In this document: one piece after another, positions 26,401 through 32,454 of the stretch | Layout of the letters: the number at the start of each line of letters is the position of its first letter | Numbering within the stretch: position 1 is the first letter of the stretch | Origin: JAAYZM01 sp964510785 | GTDB taxonomy: Bacteria; Actinomycetota; Actinomycetes; Actinomycetales; Cellulomonadaceae | Reading direction: 5' to 3' | Length of the DNA stretch: 64,000 nt | Assembly (NCBI GenBank): GCA_964510785.1 | Contig: CAZECM010000007.1 | Coordinates: forward strand, 1 to 64,000 | The notes under the pieces: generated by a model | Told to the model about the DNA's origin: nothing | What the model saw: the letters and a program-made list of their open reading frames with translations, nothing else | Database searches by the model: none | Translations under genes and position numbers: made by a program

Positions 26401-26546
26401 TGCCCCAGGCTGCCGTGGGGACGACGAACTTCACCCTGAGTGCGAGCTGGACCATCGCGGGCCTGACCACCCCGCGCACGGACAGCCGCACGGTCACCGT
26501 CACCGCCCCCCCGGGCGGCGGAGGCGGTGGCGGAGGCGGTGGCTAG
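20460..26546 (+). CDS. giant single-pass membrane repeat protein ending in poly-Gly (3 of 3)
   Basis: 2028 aa, ATG with AGGAG upstream, 16 nt after its paralogue. Residues 1-215 repeat the two Ig-like domains (SVLVEPGAHTASGDVATLTVHVRNLAAEQVDIHVSIVGLEPSWVPDTFAVPA), followed by a membrane helix (VVGAVAVIALWVAGVFTVLPYLADRF, about 222-247), a Gly/Ser/Asp linker, and some 15 or more CarboxypepD_reg/Cna-B-like repeats. Two cysteine-containing segments near 740-900 interrupt the array. The protein ends with two related modules (about 1810-2010: SFCTTGAVILTDFACWVELDLPAGLEESGRAITVEVG / TTNATSGQGFQCSVTLSGPTGFAVSGRQVVVRA) and ten glycines. Long extracellular stalk predicted, with no LPxTG sorting signal. 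Shares its stop with the convergent operon. Confidence 0.85.
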   Translation: MTTLNPPSVLVEPGAHTASGDVATLTVHVRNLAAEQVDIHVSIVGLEPSWVPDTFAVPAVGADETVTVTIPLVPIAGATPGDYPFVVAVEALVDGVAVRTLADGAVRVDGDSELVMSIEPVEARAVRSAAVDVVLVNASDQPAEVHLHAAGRDGLEVTVPDRPLLVAPRETVRVGARVRSPRVRLVGSRRRHAYTVTATGRAAPQHVQASLSVRPLVGSGFARVVGAVAVIALWVAGVFTVLPYLADRFSDRSTSVDQVTVEADGDGQGDPDGSGDGSGGGSGGGSGEGDDGGTPGAGADQVRAAGQITGVSPGGVTVAVVPASSLWEATATGEGTEDDGTGLGALGEAIGSTAAALHPVLAGTRLVAQVAALTRAAPTATGGGKMLATALPLAPTDDSTQRMSVRSDDQGAWAIAGLSPSARYLVSVSKPGFQTQRVLRTGAELAAAPLETEMRAGTGQLSGGVTGPDGPVGGVEVTISDGLTTVTTRTATTGNVGHWQVDGLATPGTYLVTAASDRLGAQSRLVTLAPSGVRTVDLRLRPGLAAISGRIVGKDALGQTAGIGGLTVTASNSNVTRSATTATGDEARAGTFVLPDLPVPATYTVTVSGAGYNTVTREVQLGPSGRIDWDISVGTQGGSVTGTVTSTDGPGITGVGLTLTSETETFKTMSASGGKGTFLFSGIPAGTYVLSAQSFGFQSTFAQVEVRDGKETTIDLRLVPVADDGLTSTGSITGRVTDASHGGVVSCIEVFGGGDCLVHARVDFKRLDGTPAVLETWVEPDDPYVLPETDPATGGGLPPGRYTVQLTAPGYEPGSVQVTVGMGIAAEAATVALVPSPSLVGTVIPRVGILPPGTCVVVGLVVDGQATDPTGGANEPCVTAVDQCNTASSRCVGLDAGTYAIDRLSSGTYSVRFMNIDPTYRTPAPYEITLSPGDLRRYDVTIERLGIINLTVLKAEDGGSIVNAGTVDVRATSADGTVWFDLTTTNGFASFTRLEPGTWTLEVTDGSAAALVTQHVGIDLNQEIAAQMVITGDIASFTFEVSWQKVDGVPTPIENAIVRVRGVTRYVGTIPFRETFEFRTDQFGVAQVCTVAIECRAGETPIALVDRIVDITVEKSPDFQSVVWNSVEVPTINAALLRPNGVPFAGLVTIDPVPAASENEPYSGITFQVVKAPPGTGQVSLSVNPVSGVVSISDSAGSGGNRMRPGEWEIRADRAGHTSAVFTIDLEPGTANVAAEWELFRFGRLVVHVFHGAVNIPNAQVILSQGNQELGTRLTAADGTVDFGEFLPGTYQISVRAAGYAERLNLAVALAAGRPAAPAWEVELVQLGSISGLTRTRITSSWYQALGGAEVTATYSENNIPPVNESFSRTTGTTGSYRITGDLDVPGLRAGFWDVTAEAYGHDDAAYVDTGIGGPAVEITPGEQQGGINLDLNPVRSVLTITVFDGEDKISGLDVVMRWRDGNSPEAVYPCRPGVDAECAGVGAGEYRFSGLLPISYNISISGGTFLSVNVPHIVEIASDETLPIALTAPGGSVQGTLYQRTGSGGSVPMAGKVIELEPTVPADPPAPMLTMTTPSSGVFSIVDVPAGEYTLRAREPADPGPPSTPGAVIVSRSVQITSGQATVVDLFVDAELVTAIVNVTSENGTDLTGAQVTLSGTPDDGGGLTTFGPATLLRTAPGSDVFRASFPQLPLGTWTPTVTGPAGHVGSHVGTAVVVSQASSNIAMTVEEREVRLRATAVAGATVVVPVVLTLGSGAGQLTLTRTLQAGASDTVLYVPELSLGAAVPNPPAGWAATVSPPGTVASSGTPVTFVVSLTADPDDALSFCTTGAVILTDFACWVELDLPAGLEESGRAITVEVGSWDTTVTTGANGRANFTVPGTTVGTSSFTLGATWSGDGLTTVPATTSRAVTPSGTVAALTVALCTTNATSGQGFQCSVTLSGPTGFAVSGRQVVVRAARGATEAWTGTVTTTAGGSASFTVPQAAVGTTNFTLSASWTIAGLTTPRTDSRTVTVTAPPGGGGGGGGGG
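26543..26546. other. shared CTAG: overlapping stop codons of two convergent eCIS operons
   Basis: CTAG at 26543-26546 is read as TAG on the plus strand (26544-26546, end of the 2028-aa protein) and TAG on the minus strand (26545-26543, end of the zinc-ribbon protein). There is no intergenic DNA and no terminator between the two operons of about 11-12 kb. Confidence 0.95.
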
Positions 26547-27049
26547 AAGATCAGGAAGACGGCGGCCACGACGGCGGCCGTGATGAGCGAGGAGATGAGC
26601 GCGACGAGCCACACCGGGGGGTGACCGCACGGCACGGGGCGTTCGACCGTGATGACCTGCGTCGGTGCCGGGGCGAGCGGTGCGACGACGGGCGCCGGCG
26701 GGGGCGGGTTGAGGTCCGAGCCGCAGCGCACGCACGACGTCCACGTCGGGTGGTTGTTCTCCCCGCACGCGGGGCACGCGAGGGCGCCGTGCTGCGACGT
26801 GCCGACCACGCCGGGGGCGCGGAAGTGCGCGTCGAGCGAGTCGTTGCCCGCGCGAGCGCCGGCGGCGACGGTCGTGCCGGCCCAGAACAGCGGGTGGTCG
26901 CACGTGGCGCAGAAGTCGCTCGCGCTGCGCCGGTCGGCACGCACCCGGGCGACCGTGCCGCAACCGGGGCACACGACGTCGACGAGCGGCTCGCTGCCGC
27001 CCTGGGTGACGGGGGTGACCCCCGAGGGCACCCGCGTGGGGATGGACAC
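26543..27049 (-). CDS. tail-anchored zinc-ribbon protein, last gene of the eCIS structural operon
   Basis: 168 aa from GTG 27049 (GAGGTGAGCGAC upstream; 5 nt after the preceding stop). Two double-CxxC zinc ribbons are visible: CPGC...CATC (about 25-50) and CPAC...CVRC (about 85-105). A Pro/Ala/Val linker leads to a C-terminal hydrophobic helix (PVWLVALISSLITAAVVAAVFLIF) that ends the protein, predicting a cytoplasmic protein tail-anchored in the membrane. Function unknown; such an anchor in a structural operon could tether baseplate components to the membrane. The stop codon overlaps the stop of the convergent giant protein gene. Confidence 0.8.
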   Translation of the reverse strand: MSIPTRVPSGVTPVTQGGSEPLVDVVCPGCGTVARVRADRRSASDFCATCDHPLFWAGTTVAAGARAGNDSLDAHFRAPGVVGTSQHGALACPACGENNHPTWTSCVRCGSDLNPPPPAPVVAPLAPAPTQVITVERPVPCGHPPVWLVALISSLITAAVVAAVFLIF

Positions 27050-27054
27050 GTCGC

Positions 27055-27627
27055 TCACCTCTCTGACTCCGACGGCACTGTTCCGCCCGGCGCCGAGCCG
27101 TCGGGCGTTTCGCTGCGCGGCCACACGACACGGCCCGCGAGCACGATCTCGGCCGTCACGTGGGCGGGCAGCGCGTCGAGCACGAGCGCCACGAAGTCGG
27201 CCTCGGCGAGCAGCGTCGCACTGTCCGCCTCGACACGCACCCACGGCGCGCCGTCGGGCCCCTCGTCGAGGGGCCACACGCCACCGCTCTCCGTGAGGCG
27301 GGCGGAGCCGCCCGTGACGAGGTCGAGCAGCTCGACGAGCCCGCGGCGCGTGCCGCGCCACTGCAGGGTGGCCGACGCCGAACGCAGCACGGCACGGTGC
27401 ACGTCCTCGGGGTAGGAGGGGTCGACGCCGGCCGCACCCAGCCAGTCGGTCATCCACCGCACGAACTCCGGCGGTGCCACGGCGGGGTCAGCGAGGTTCT
27501 GCACGTTGTCGGCGTGGATGAGCAGCGTCGAGCCCTGCGCCTGGAAGATCCGCACGAACCGCGCGAAGAAGTCGTCCGCGACCATCGCCGCGGGCAGCTG
27601 GTTCAGGAGCCAGTCGTCAGTGCGCAC
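27055..27627 (-). CDS. phage tail protein I-like baseplate protein (TIGR02242 type, Pvc12-like)
   Basis: 190 aa, GTG start behind GGAGGG. MRTDDWLLNQLPAAMVADDFFARFVRIFQAQGSTLLIHADNVQNLADPAVAPPEFVRWMTDWLGAAGVDPSYPEDVHRAVLRSASATLQWRGTRRGLVELLDLVTGG is the conserved N-terminal half of the tail-protein-I-like family of eCIS and related loci (LP-Y...F..F...D-P...P..FL.W...WLG pattern). It would form the outer baseplate wedge with the gpJ-like protein encoded 24 nt upstream. The C-terminal 60 residues are more variable and proline-rich. Confidence 0.85.
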   Translation of the reverse strand: MRTDDWLLNQLPAAMVADDFFARFVRIFQAQGSTLLIHADNVQNLADPAVAPPEFVRWMTDWLGAAGVDPSYPEDVHRAVLRSASATLQWRGTRRGLVELLDLVTGGSARLTESGGVWPLDEGPDGAPWVRVEADSATLLAEADFVALVLDALPAHVTAEIVLAGRVVWPRSETPDGSAPGGTVPSESER

Positions 27628-27651
27628 GTCGCTCCCTCCGCCCGCCGTCGG

Positions 27652-29595
27652 TCATCGCACCACGACCCGGTGCTCGGCCGCGAGGAACAGGGCGTTCTCC
27701 TCGAGCTGGACGGACTCGCGCCCTTCGCCGACGCGCTTGCGGTTGCGCAGGTCGTACTCGAAGAGCTGGACCTCGTCGACGGCGAGCACCCCGTCGACGG
27801 ACTCGATCACCTGGCTCGCCGCGCCGACCGTGAGCGACTGCCCGAACTCCCAGCCGGACCGGTCCGGCCCGCCCACGAGCGGGTGCACGAACTCCGTGAG
27901 CGCTTCCGAGACTCGCTGGCGGACCGCCTCGGCGGGGCGACCGGGCAGCGTGCGCACGAGGGCCGCGATGCTCACGCCCTGGTAGTAGGGCGTGCCGAGC
28001 TCGACGCCGACCCCCACCATGCGCCGCTCCTCGATGGCCGCGGCGACGGCGTCGAACAGCTCGGCGGACAGCGCGAAGTCGTCGATCCCGTGGTTGACGG
28101 GGGCCGTGCGCACCTGGGGCACCACGAGCAGGCGCACCGCGGACGAGCCCGTGCGCGACGCCGGGAGGCACCGGGCCCGGGCGACCTCGACGGAGGACTG
28201 GCGCGCGAGCATCTCGAAGTCCGTCGCGGTGACGGCGCGCTGGCCCGTGCGCAGGGCGAGCGGCCCGCGCAGCCGCGCTTCCTCGACCGTCTCGGCGTCG
28301 ACCCCGCCCGTCGCGGCCCGCGTGTTGGTCACGGACGAGATGAACGGCAGCGCGGAGCGCAGCGCCGTGATCGTGCGGGCCCCGACGTTGCCCCGGGTGC
28401 CACCGCCGATGCGGTACGACGTCACCCGGATCTCCGCGCCGTCGGCCGGGATGGCGCCGTGCTGGCGCACCGTGCCGTCGGGGTGGCGCACGGCGGGGCC
28501 GAAGCGGATCTCGCCGGAGCCGGAGTCCCACTGCACGTGCCGGTCGCGCGGTCCCGAGCGGGAGAAGTCGACGACCTCGTCCCACGTGTGGGTGCCGGTG
28601 TGCTCGGTGACGAGGACGTGCTCGCCCTCGCGGCGGGCCGCGACGGGGGCCCGGGGGACCACGAAGACCTGCGCGGGGATGCCCGTCGAGCGACCCAACA
28701 GCTCGCCGGGGACCACCTCGGAGTGCTCGGCCGGCACGCTCACCCCGACGGTGCGCGCCGTGACGGTGTCGACGCGGGGCGAGGCCTGGAAGCCGGCGCG
28801 GTCCGCGGAGTGACGCAGCATGCGCACGCGCAGCCAGTGCGCCGACGTGCCACCGAGCACGAGCGGCGTCGCCTCGGGACCGACGCGCAGCACGACGGCG
28901 CCGTCCTGGTTGAGGCCGCCCGTCGTGTCGCTCTCGACGACGCACGGGACCCACGCCTCACCCGTCCAGACCTCCCAGACGAGCGGGGGGTTGAGGGGGT
29001 CGACGCCGATGCCCTCGGCGTGTGCGTCGATGTCGAGCTGGAGCATCTGGTGCGCGAGCGGCGAGGCGAAGCCGAGGTAGAACGCGTCCCCCTCCACGAG
29101 GGGGTTCGAGCTGAAGACCGTGACCGCGGCGCCCGGGAGCGTGACGGCCTCCCACACGTCGAGCGTCGCCCCGCTCGCGGCGGACTGGGTGAGCGCCGCG
29201 GTGAGCTCGGCGGGCAGCGCGACGGCATCGGCCGACGTCGAGAAGATGACGGGGTCGTCGCCGTCGGCCGTCGCGACCTGGCTCCCCGCCGCGACCCGCA
29301 CCGGTTCGACCGCGGGCGCGGCGAGCCAGAAGGTGAGCTCGGTGCGCGCCACCGACGGCGGGAAGGGCTCGATCCCGACGAGGTTGAGGAAGTGGATGTA
29401 GAGCCGGTCGGGCACCTGGTTGACCCGGTAGAGCACCATCTCGCTCATCCAGGCGAACAGCTCGATGAGCGCGACCCCGGGGTCGGAGACGTTGTGGTTG
29501 GTCCACTCGGGCGTGAACCGCGGGATCAGTCGCTTGGCCTCGTCGACGATGTCCTGGAACCGGCGGTCGTCGAGGTGCGGCGGGTCGAGCGGCAT
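27652..29595 (-). CDS. putative baseplate assembly protein (gpJ-like, TIGR02243 type, Pvc11-like)
   Basis: 647 aa, ATG overlapping the gp25 stop as TGATG. The opening PLDPPHLDDRRFQDIVDEAKRLIPRFTPEWTNHNVSDPGVALIELFAWMSEMVLYRVNQVPDRLYIHFLNLVGIEPFPPSVARTELTFWL is a textbook start for this family. The middle has LWVEV-like beta segments and VTATDFEMLARQSSVEVARARCLP, and the C-terminal end carries VQLFEYDLRNRKRVGEGRESVQLEENALFLAAEHRVVVR. It forms the main baseplate wedge, linking spike hub and sheath. Length is normal for the family. Confidence 0.9.
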   Translation of the reverse strand: MPLDPPHLDDRRFQDIVDEAKRLIPRFTPEWTNHNVSDPGVALIELFAWMSEMVLYRVNQVPDRLYIHFLNLVGIEPFPPSVARTELTFWLAAPAVEPVRVAAGSQVATADGDDPVIFSTSADAVALPAELTAALTQSAASGATLDVWEAVTLPGAAVTVFSSNPLVEGDAFYLGFASPLAHQMLQLDIDAHAEGIGVDPLNPPLVWEVWTGEAWVPCVVESDTTGGLNQDGAVVLRVGPEATPLVLGGTSAHWLRVRMLRHSADRAGFQASPRVDTVTARTVGVSVPAEHSEVVPGELLGRSTGIPAQVFVVPRAPVAARREGEHVLVTEHTGTHTWDEVVDFSRSGPRDRHVQWDSGSGEIRFGPAVRHPDGTVRQHGAIPADGAEIRVTSYRIGGGTRGNVGARTITALRSALPFISSVTNTRAATGGVDAETVEEARLRGPLALRTGQRAVTATDFEMLARQSSVEVARARCLPASRTGSSAVRLLVVPQVRTAPVNHGIDDFALSAELFDAVAAAIEERRMVGVGVELGTPYYQGVSIAALVRTLPGRPAEAVRQRVSEALTEFVHPLVGGPDRSGWEFGQSLTVGAASQVIESVDGVLAVDEVQLFEYDLRNRKRVGEGRESVQLEENALFLAAEHRVVVR

Positions 29596-30026
29596 CAGGA
29601 TTCCTCACGGGGGATGACGTAGAAGGGGTAGACGAGGTTGCGGCGGTCGTTCGTGGCGCGCACACGGTAGTCGATCTCGATGCGCACGAGCCCGGGGTTG
29701 TCGTCGTCGGGCACGGGCCGCACGTCGTCGACCTCGATGCGCGGCTCCCACTGCGCGAGGGCGTCGCGCACCGCTTGCCGGATGAGCCCGACGAGGTTGG
29801 CGGTCACGGGCTCGAACAGCAGGTCCCAGATGCGGCAGCCGAACTGGGGGCGCATGAGCCGCTCGCCGGGCGCCGTCATGAGGACGACGGCGATCGAGTC
29901 CTCGACGTCGCCCCCACCGTTGGTCATGCGCAGCGAACCGGTGTGGTCCACGCCGAGCGGCCAGGAGAAGCCACGGCCGACGAAGTCGGTCGACAGGGCG
30001 TGCGGGTCCGAGGGCTGGATGCTCAT
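29595..30026 (-). CDS. gp25/GPW-like baseplate wedge protein (Pvc9-like)
   Basis: 143 aa from ATG 30026, overlapping the stop of the spike gene (TGATG). VGRGFSWPLGVDHTGSLRMTNGGGDVEDSIAVVLMTAPGERLMRPQFGCRIWDLLFEPVTANLVGLIRQAVRDALAQWEPRIEVDDV is the gp25-like (formerly 'lysozyme') domain, including the APGERLMRPxFG core. In contractile systems it starts sheath polymerisation on the baseplate. Tightly coupled on both sides. Confidence 0.93.
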   Translation of the reverse strand: MSIQPSDPHALSTDFVGRGFSWPLGVDHTGSLRMTNGGGDVEDSIAVVLMTAPGERLMRPQFGCRIWDLLFEPVTANLVGLIRQAVRDALAQWEPRIEVDDVRPVPDDDNPGLVRIEIDYRVRATNDRRNLVYPFYVIPREES

Positions 30027-31780
30027 CAGTTGATCTTCACGATCTGTCCCGCGAGCTCGGCGACCCCCGAGGACTGCAGCTTGAGGGCGGCGCTGGCCTT
30101 GACGGTGACGTTCGTCGCCTCGAGGTTCATCTGGGACTTGCCCTTGGCCTTGACGTTCGCGCCCTCGATCTCGACGTCCTGCTGGGCGTCGAGCTTGATG
30201 CTCGTGGCCTTGATCGTGATCGCACCGCTCCCGTCGAAGACGATCTCGCTCTTGCCGGAGGCGATGCGCAGCGGCTTGTCGTTGGTCTCGAGGTCGATGC
30301 GGTCCTTCCCGAGGCGCAGCCGCACCTTGCCGCCCTGGAGCTGGACGTCGATGTAGTCGTCCGTCTCGGTGCCGTCGCCGTCGCCGAACTCGATCTTGTG
30401 CCCGCGCCGTGAGACGAGCGTGCGCTTCTTGACGGTCGAGCCCTGCTCCTCGACGAGCGGGGGCTTGTCGATCTTGCTGTACAGGCCGCCGACGACGACG
30501 GGGCGGCGCGTGTCGCCGTCCTCGAACGCGACGAGGACCTCGTCGTTGACCTCGGGCAACCACTGGAAGCCACGCTCGGGGCCACCGCCCGGGGAGACGA
30601 CGCGTGCCCAGTCGAGCTCGTGCTCCTCGGAGGCCGCGGGCAGCTTGACGCGCACCCGGCCGAGCTTCTCGGGGTCCTTGATGTTGGTGACGACACCCGA
30701 GTGCACGCCGGAGGCGAGGATGGAGGACGTCGGCCGCCGGGCGAGCCACGGGTCCGTCAGCAGCGTCGGTGGGCGGAAGCCGGCGACGAACGAGGTGCGC
30801 AACGCGCCGCCGTCGTAGAGGTGCTCGACCTCGCGGACGTAGTACACACCGTCGCTCGGCCCGGCACCCTTGATCGTCACACCTGCGCCGGGCTTGACGA
30901 GCGGAGAGAAGTAGGCGCGACCGCGTGCCGTCACGGTCGCGGTCGCGGCCGCCAGCGACTTCGCGAGCATGCTCGCCTCGCTCTGGGTCCTTGCGGCGCG
31001 CTGGGAGACGAGCGCCGGCGCCTTCGTGCCGGTGGAGCCGGGCTTGCTCACGGAGAAGCCGCCGTTCTCGGCCGGGGTGGGCGCCTTGCCGACCACGGCC
31101 CTCTTGCCGGCGGTGTCCCAGCCACGCACGGTGATCTCCGCGTCGACGGGCCGCGACTGCTCGGCGGAGAACCGCACGAGCTGGTCGCCGAACTCGAGGG
31201 TGCACGCGCTCGTCGGGACCTGCAGGTCCGCGATGGACACGCACCGCAGCTTCGTCCCCTCGAGCGTCCACTCCCACCCGAGCCGCTCGCACAGCTCGTC
31301 GACCTGACCCAGGAGCGAGTCCGCGCGCCACAGCCAGTCGCCGACGTCCGCGGGGTCCGTCGGCAGCTCCGCCTGGAGGCCCTCGGCGCTCGCGATCGAC
31401 CTGAGGACGTCGCTGGGCTTCTGCGTGGTGAAGGTCGCGACGGACCGCTTCCGGGCCATCGCGTACGTCTTGTCGTGCGCGGTGATGGTGGCGCGCGCGC
31501 CCTCCTTGTCGACCTCGGTCGCCACGGCCGTGACGGTGCCGGTGAAGACGACACCCGCAGGCTCGATCGAGGCGATCTCTACCTCGGCCCCGAGCTTGAT
31601 CTGCGCCTTCGCGAGGCCGAACGTTCGGTCGACGAAGGTCAAGGTGGCACGGCCCGTCGTGCGCATCCCGCGGACCACGCGCATGTCGAGCAGGTCGTCG
31701 AGGAGACGGGAGTCGATGAGCGAGCCGTCGATCTTGATCGAGGGCGCGGTGTGGCGCGCGAGGTCGGTGCCCGGACTCAC
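30026..31780 (-). CDS. VgrG-like spike/hub protein (gp27-gp5, Pvc8-like)
   Basis: 584 aa from GTG 31780, which overlaps the LysM gene stop (GTGA); a longer frame to 31867 lacks support. The N-terminal ~340 residues (SIKIDGSLIDSRLLDDLLDMRVVRGMRTTGRATLTFVDRTFGLAKAQIKLGAEVEIA...) are the gp27-like hub. The gp5 OB-fold follows at about 360-470 (GVVTNIKDPEKLGRVRVKLPAASEEHELDWARVVSPGGGPERGFQWLPEVNDEVLVAFEDGDTRRPVVVGGLYSK). A C-terminal beta-helix-like repeat (RLRLGKDRIDLETNDKPLRIASGKSEIVFDGSGAITIKATSIKLDAQQDVEIEGANVKAKGKSQMNLEATNVTVKASAALKLQSSG) forms the needle. No extra effector domain is fused at the end. Confidence 0.93.
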   Translation of the reverse strand: MSPGTDLARHTAPSIKIDGSLIDSRLLDDLLDMRVVRGMRTTGRATLTFVDRTFGLAKAQIKLGAEVEIASIEPAGVVFTGTVTAVATEVDKEGARATITAHDKTYAMARKRSVATFTTQKPSDVLRSIASAEGLQAELPTDPADVGDWLWRADSLLGQVDELCERLGWEWTLEGTKLRCVSIADLQVPTSACTLEFGDQLVRFSAEQSRPVDAEITVRGWDTAGKRAVVGKAPTPAENGGFSVSKPGSTGTKAPALVSQRAARTQSEASMLAKSLAAATATVTARGRAYFSPLVKPGAGVTIKGAGPSDGVYYVREVEHLYDGGALRTSFVAGFRPPTLLTDPWLARRPTSSILASGVHSGVVTNIKDPEKLGRVRVKLPAASEEHELDWARVVSPGGGPERGFQWLPEVNDEVLVAFEDGDTRRPVVVGGLYSKIDKPPLVEEQGSTVKKRTLVSRRGHKIEFGDGDGTETDDYIDVQLQGGKVRLRLGKDRIDLETNDKPLRIASGKSEIVFDGSGAITIKATSIKLDAQQDVEIEGANVKAKGKSQMNLEATNVTVKASAALKLQSSGVAELAGQIVKIN

Positions 31781-32454
31781 GGGTCCACCCGCGGGATCGA
31801 GATGAGACTGCCGGGCCGCAGCGTGAGCGGGTCGGCGATCTGGTTCGCCGACGCGAGAGCACGCCACTTGGTGGAGTCGCCGTAGTACTGCGCGGCGATG
31901 CGGTCGAGCGTCTCGCCGGACTGGACGCGGTGCACGCGGTGCGGTTCGGGCGTGCCCGACGTCGGGTTCTGCGGACCGAACGCGTTCGACTGCTCGTACT
32001 GGCGCAGCACGAGGCCCACCGTGGCGCGCAGCGGTGTGCCCGTCGAGGAGAAGTACGTGAACGCCGTGCCCATGCTCGCGACGACGGCCTTGAACGAGTG
32101 CAGGTCGCCCCAGTGGAACGTGACCGTGGGCGGGCGCACGTTGCCCGTGCGCTCGTCCGAGCCGGGCAGCGACGTGTCGATCTCCATGAGGTCGTGGAGC
32201 TTGCCCGTGTACTTCGTCACGGCCGAGCCGTCGTGCGTCGTGTCGAAGAACAGGTCGACCGACATCGTGCCCGGCTCGGCACCGCCGTAGCGCAGGCGCG
32301 GCACGCCGCGACCGGGCCGGGCCTCACCTTCCCAGCGGTTGACGCGGGTCACGTGCAGCTGGGCGGGGTTGAACAGGCAGGGTAGCCGTTCGCCGCCCTC
32401 GATCTCGAGGAAGGCCTTGGCCGACGATGCCGCGGTTCCTGAGTCTCCAGCCAT
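31777..32454 (-). CDS. LysM-containing CIS tube/baseplate adaptor (Pvc7-like)
   Basis: 225 aa from ATG 32454 (TGATG overlap with the upstream gene). The N-terminal part, AFLEIEGGERLPCLFNPAQLHVTRVNRWEGEARPGRGVPRLRYGGAEPGTMSVDLFFDTTHDGSAV, and FHWGDLHSFKAVVASMGTAFTYFSSTGTPLRATVGLVLRQY are the CIS tube-adaptor signature. A single LysM module ends the protein (HRVHRVQSGETLDRIAAQYYGDSTKWRALASANQIADPLTLRPGSLISIP, about 175-222). It joins the tube to the spike hub. The LysM here is a structural module in this family rather than a cell-wall binder. Confidence 0.93.
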   Translation of the reverse strand: MAGDSGTAASSAKAFLEIEGGERLPCLFNPAQLHVTRVNRWEGEARPGRGVPRLRYGGAEPGTMSVDLFFDTTHDGSAVTKYTGKLHDLMEIDTSLPGSDERTGNVRPPTVTFHWGDLHSFKAVVASMGTAFTYFSSTGTPLRATVGLVLRQYEQSNAFGPQNPTSGTPEPHRVHRVQSGETLDRIAAQYYGDSTKWRALASANQIADPLTLRPGSLISIPRVDP

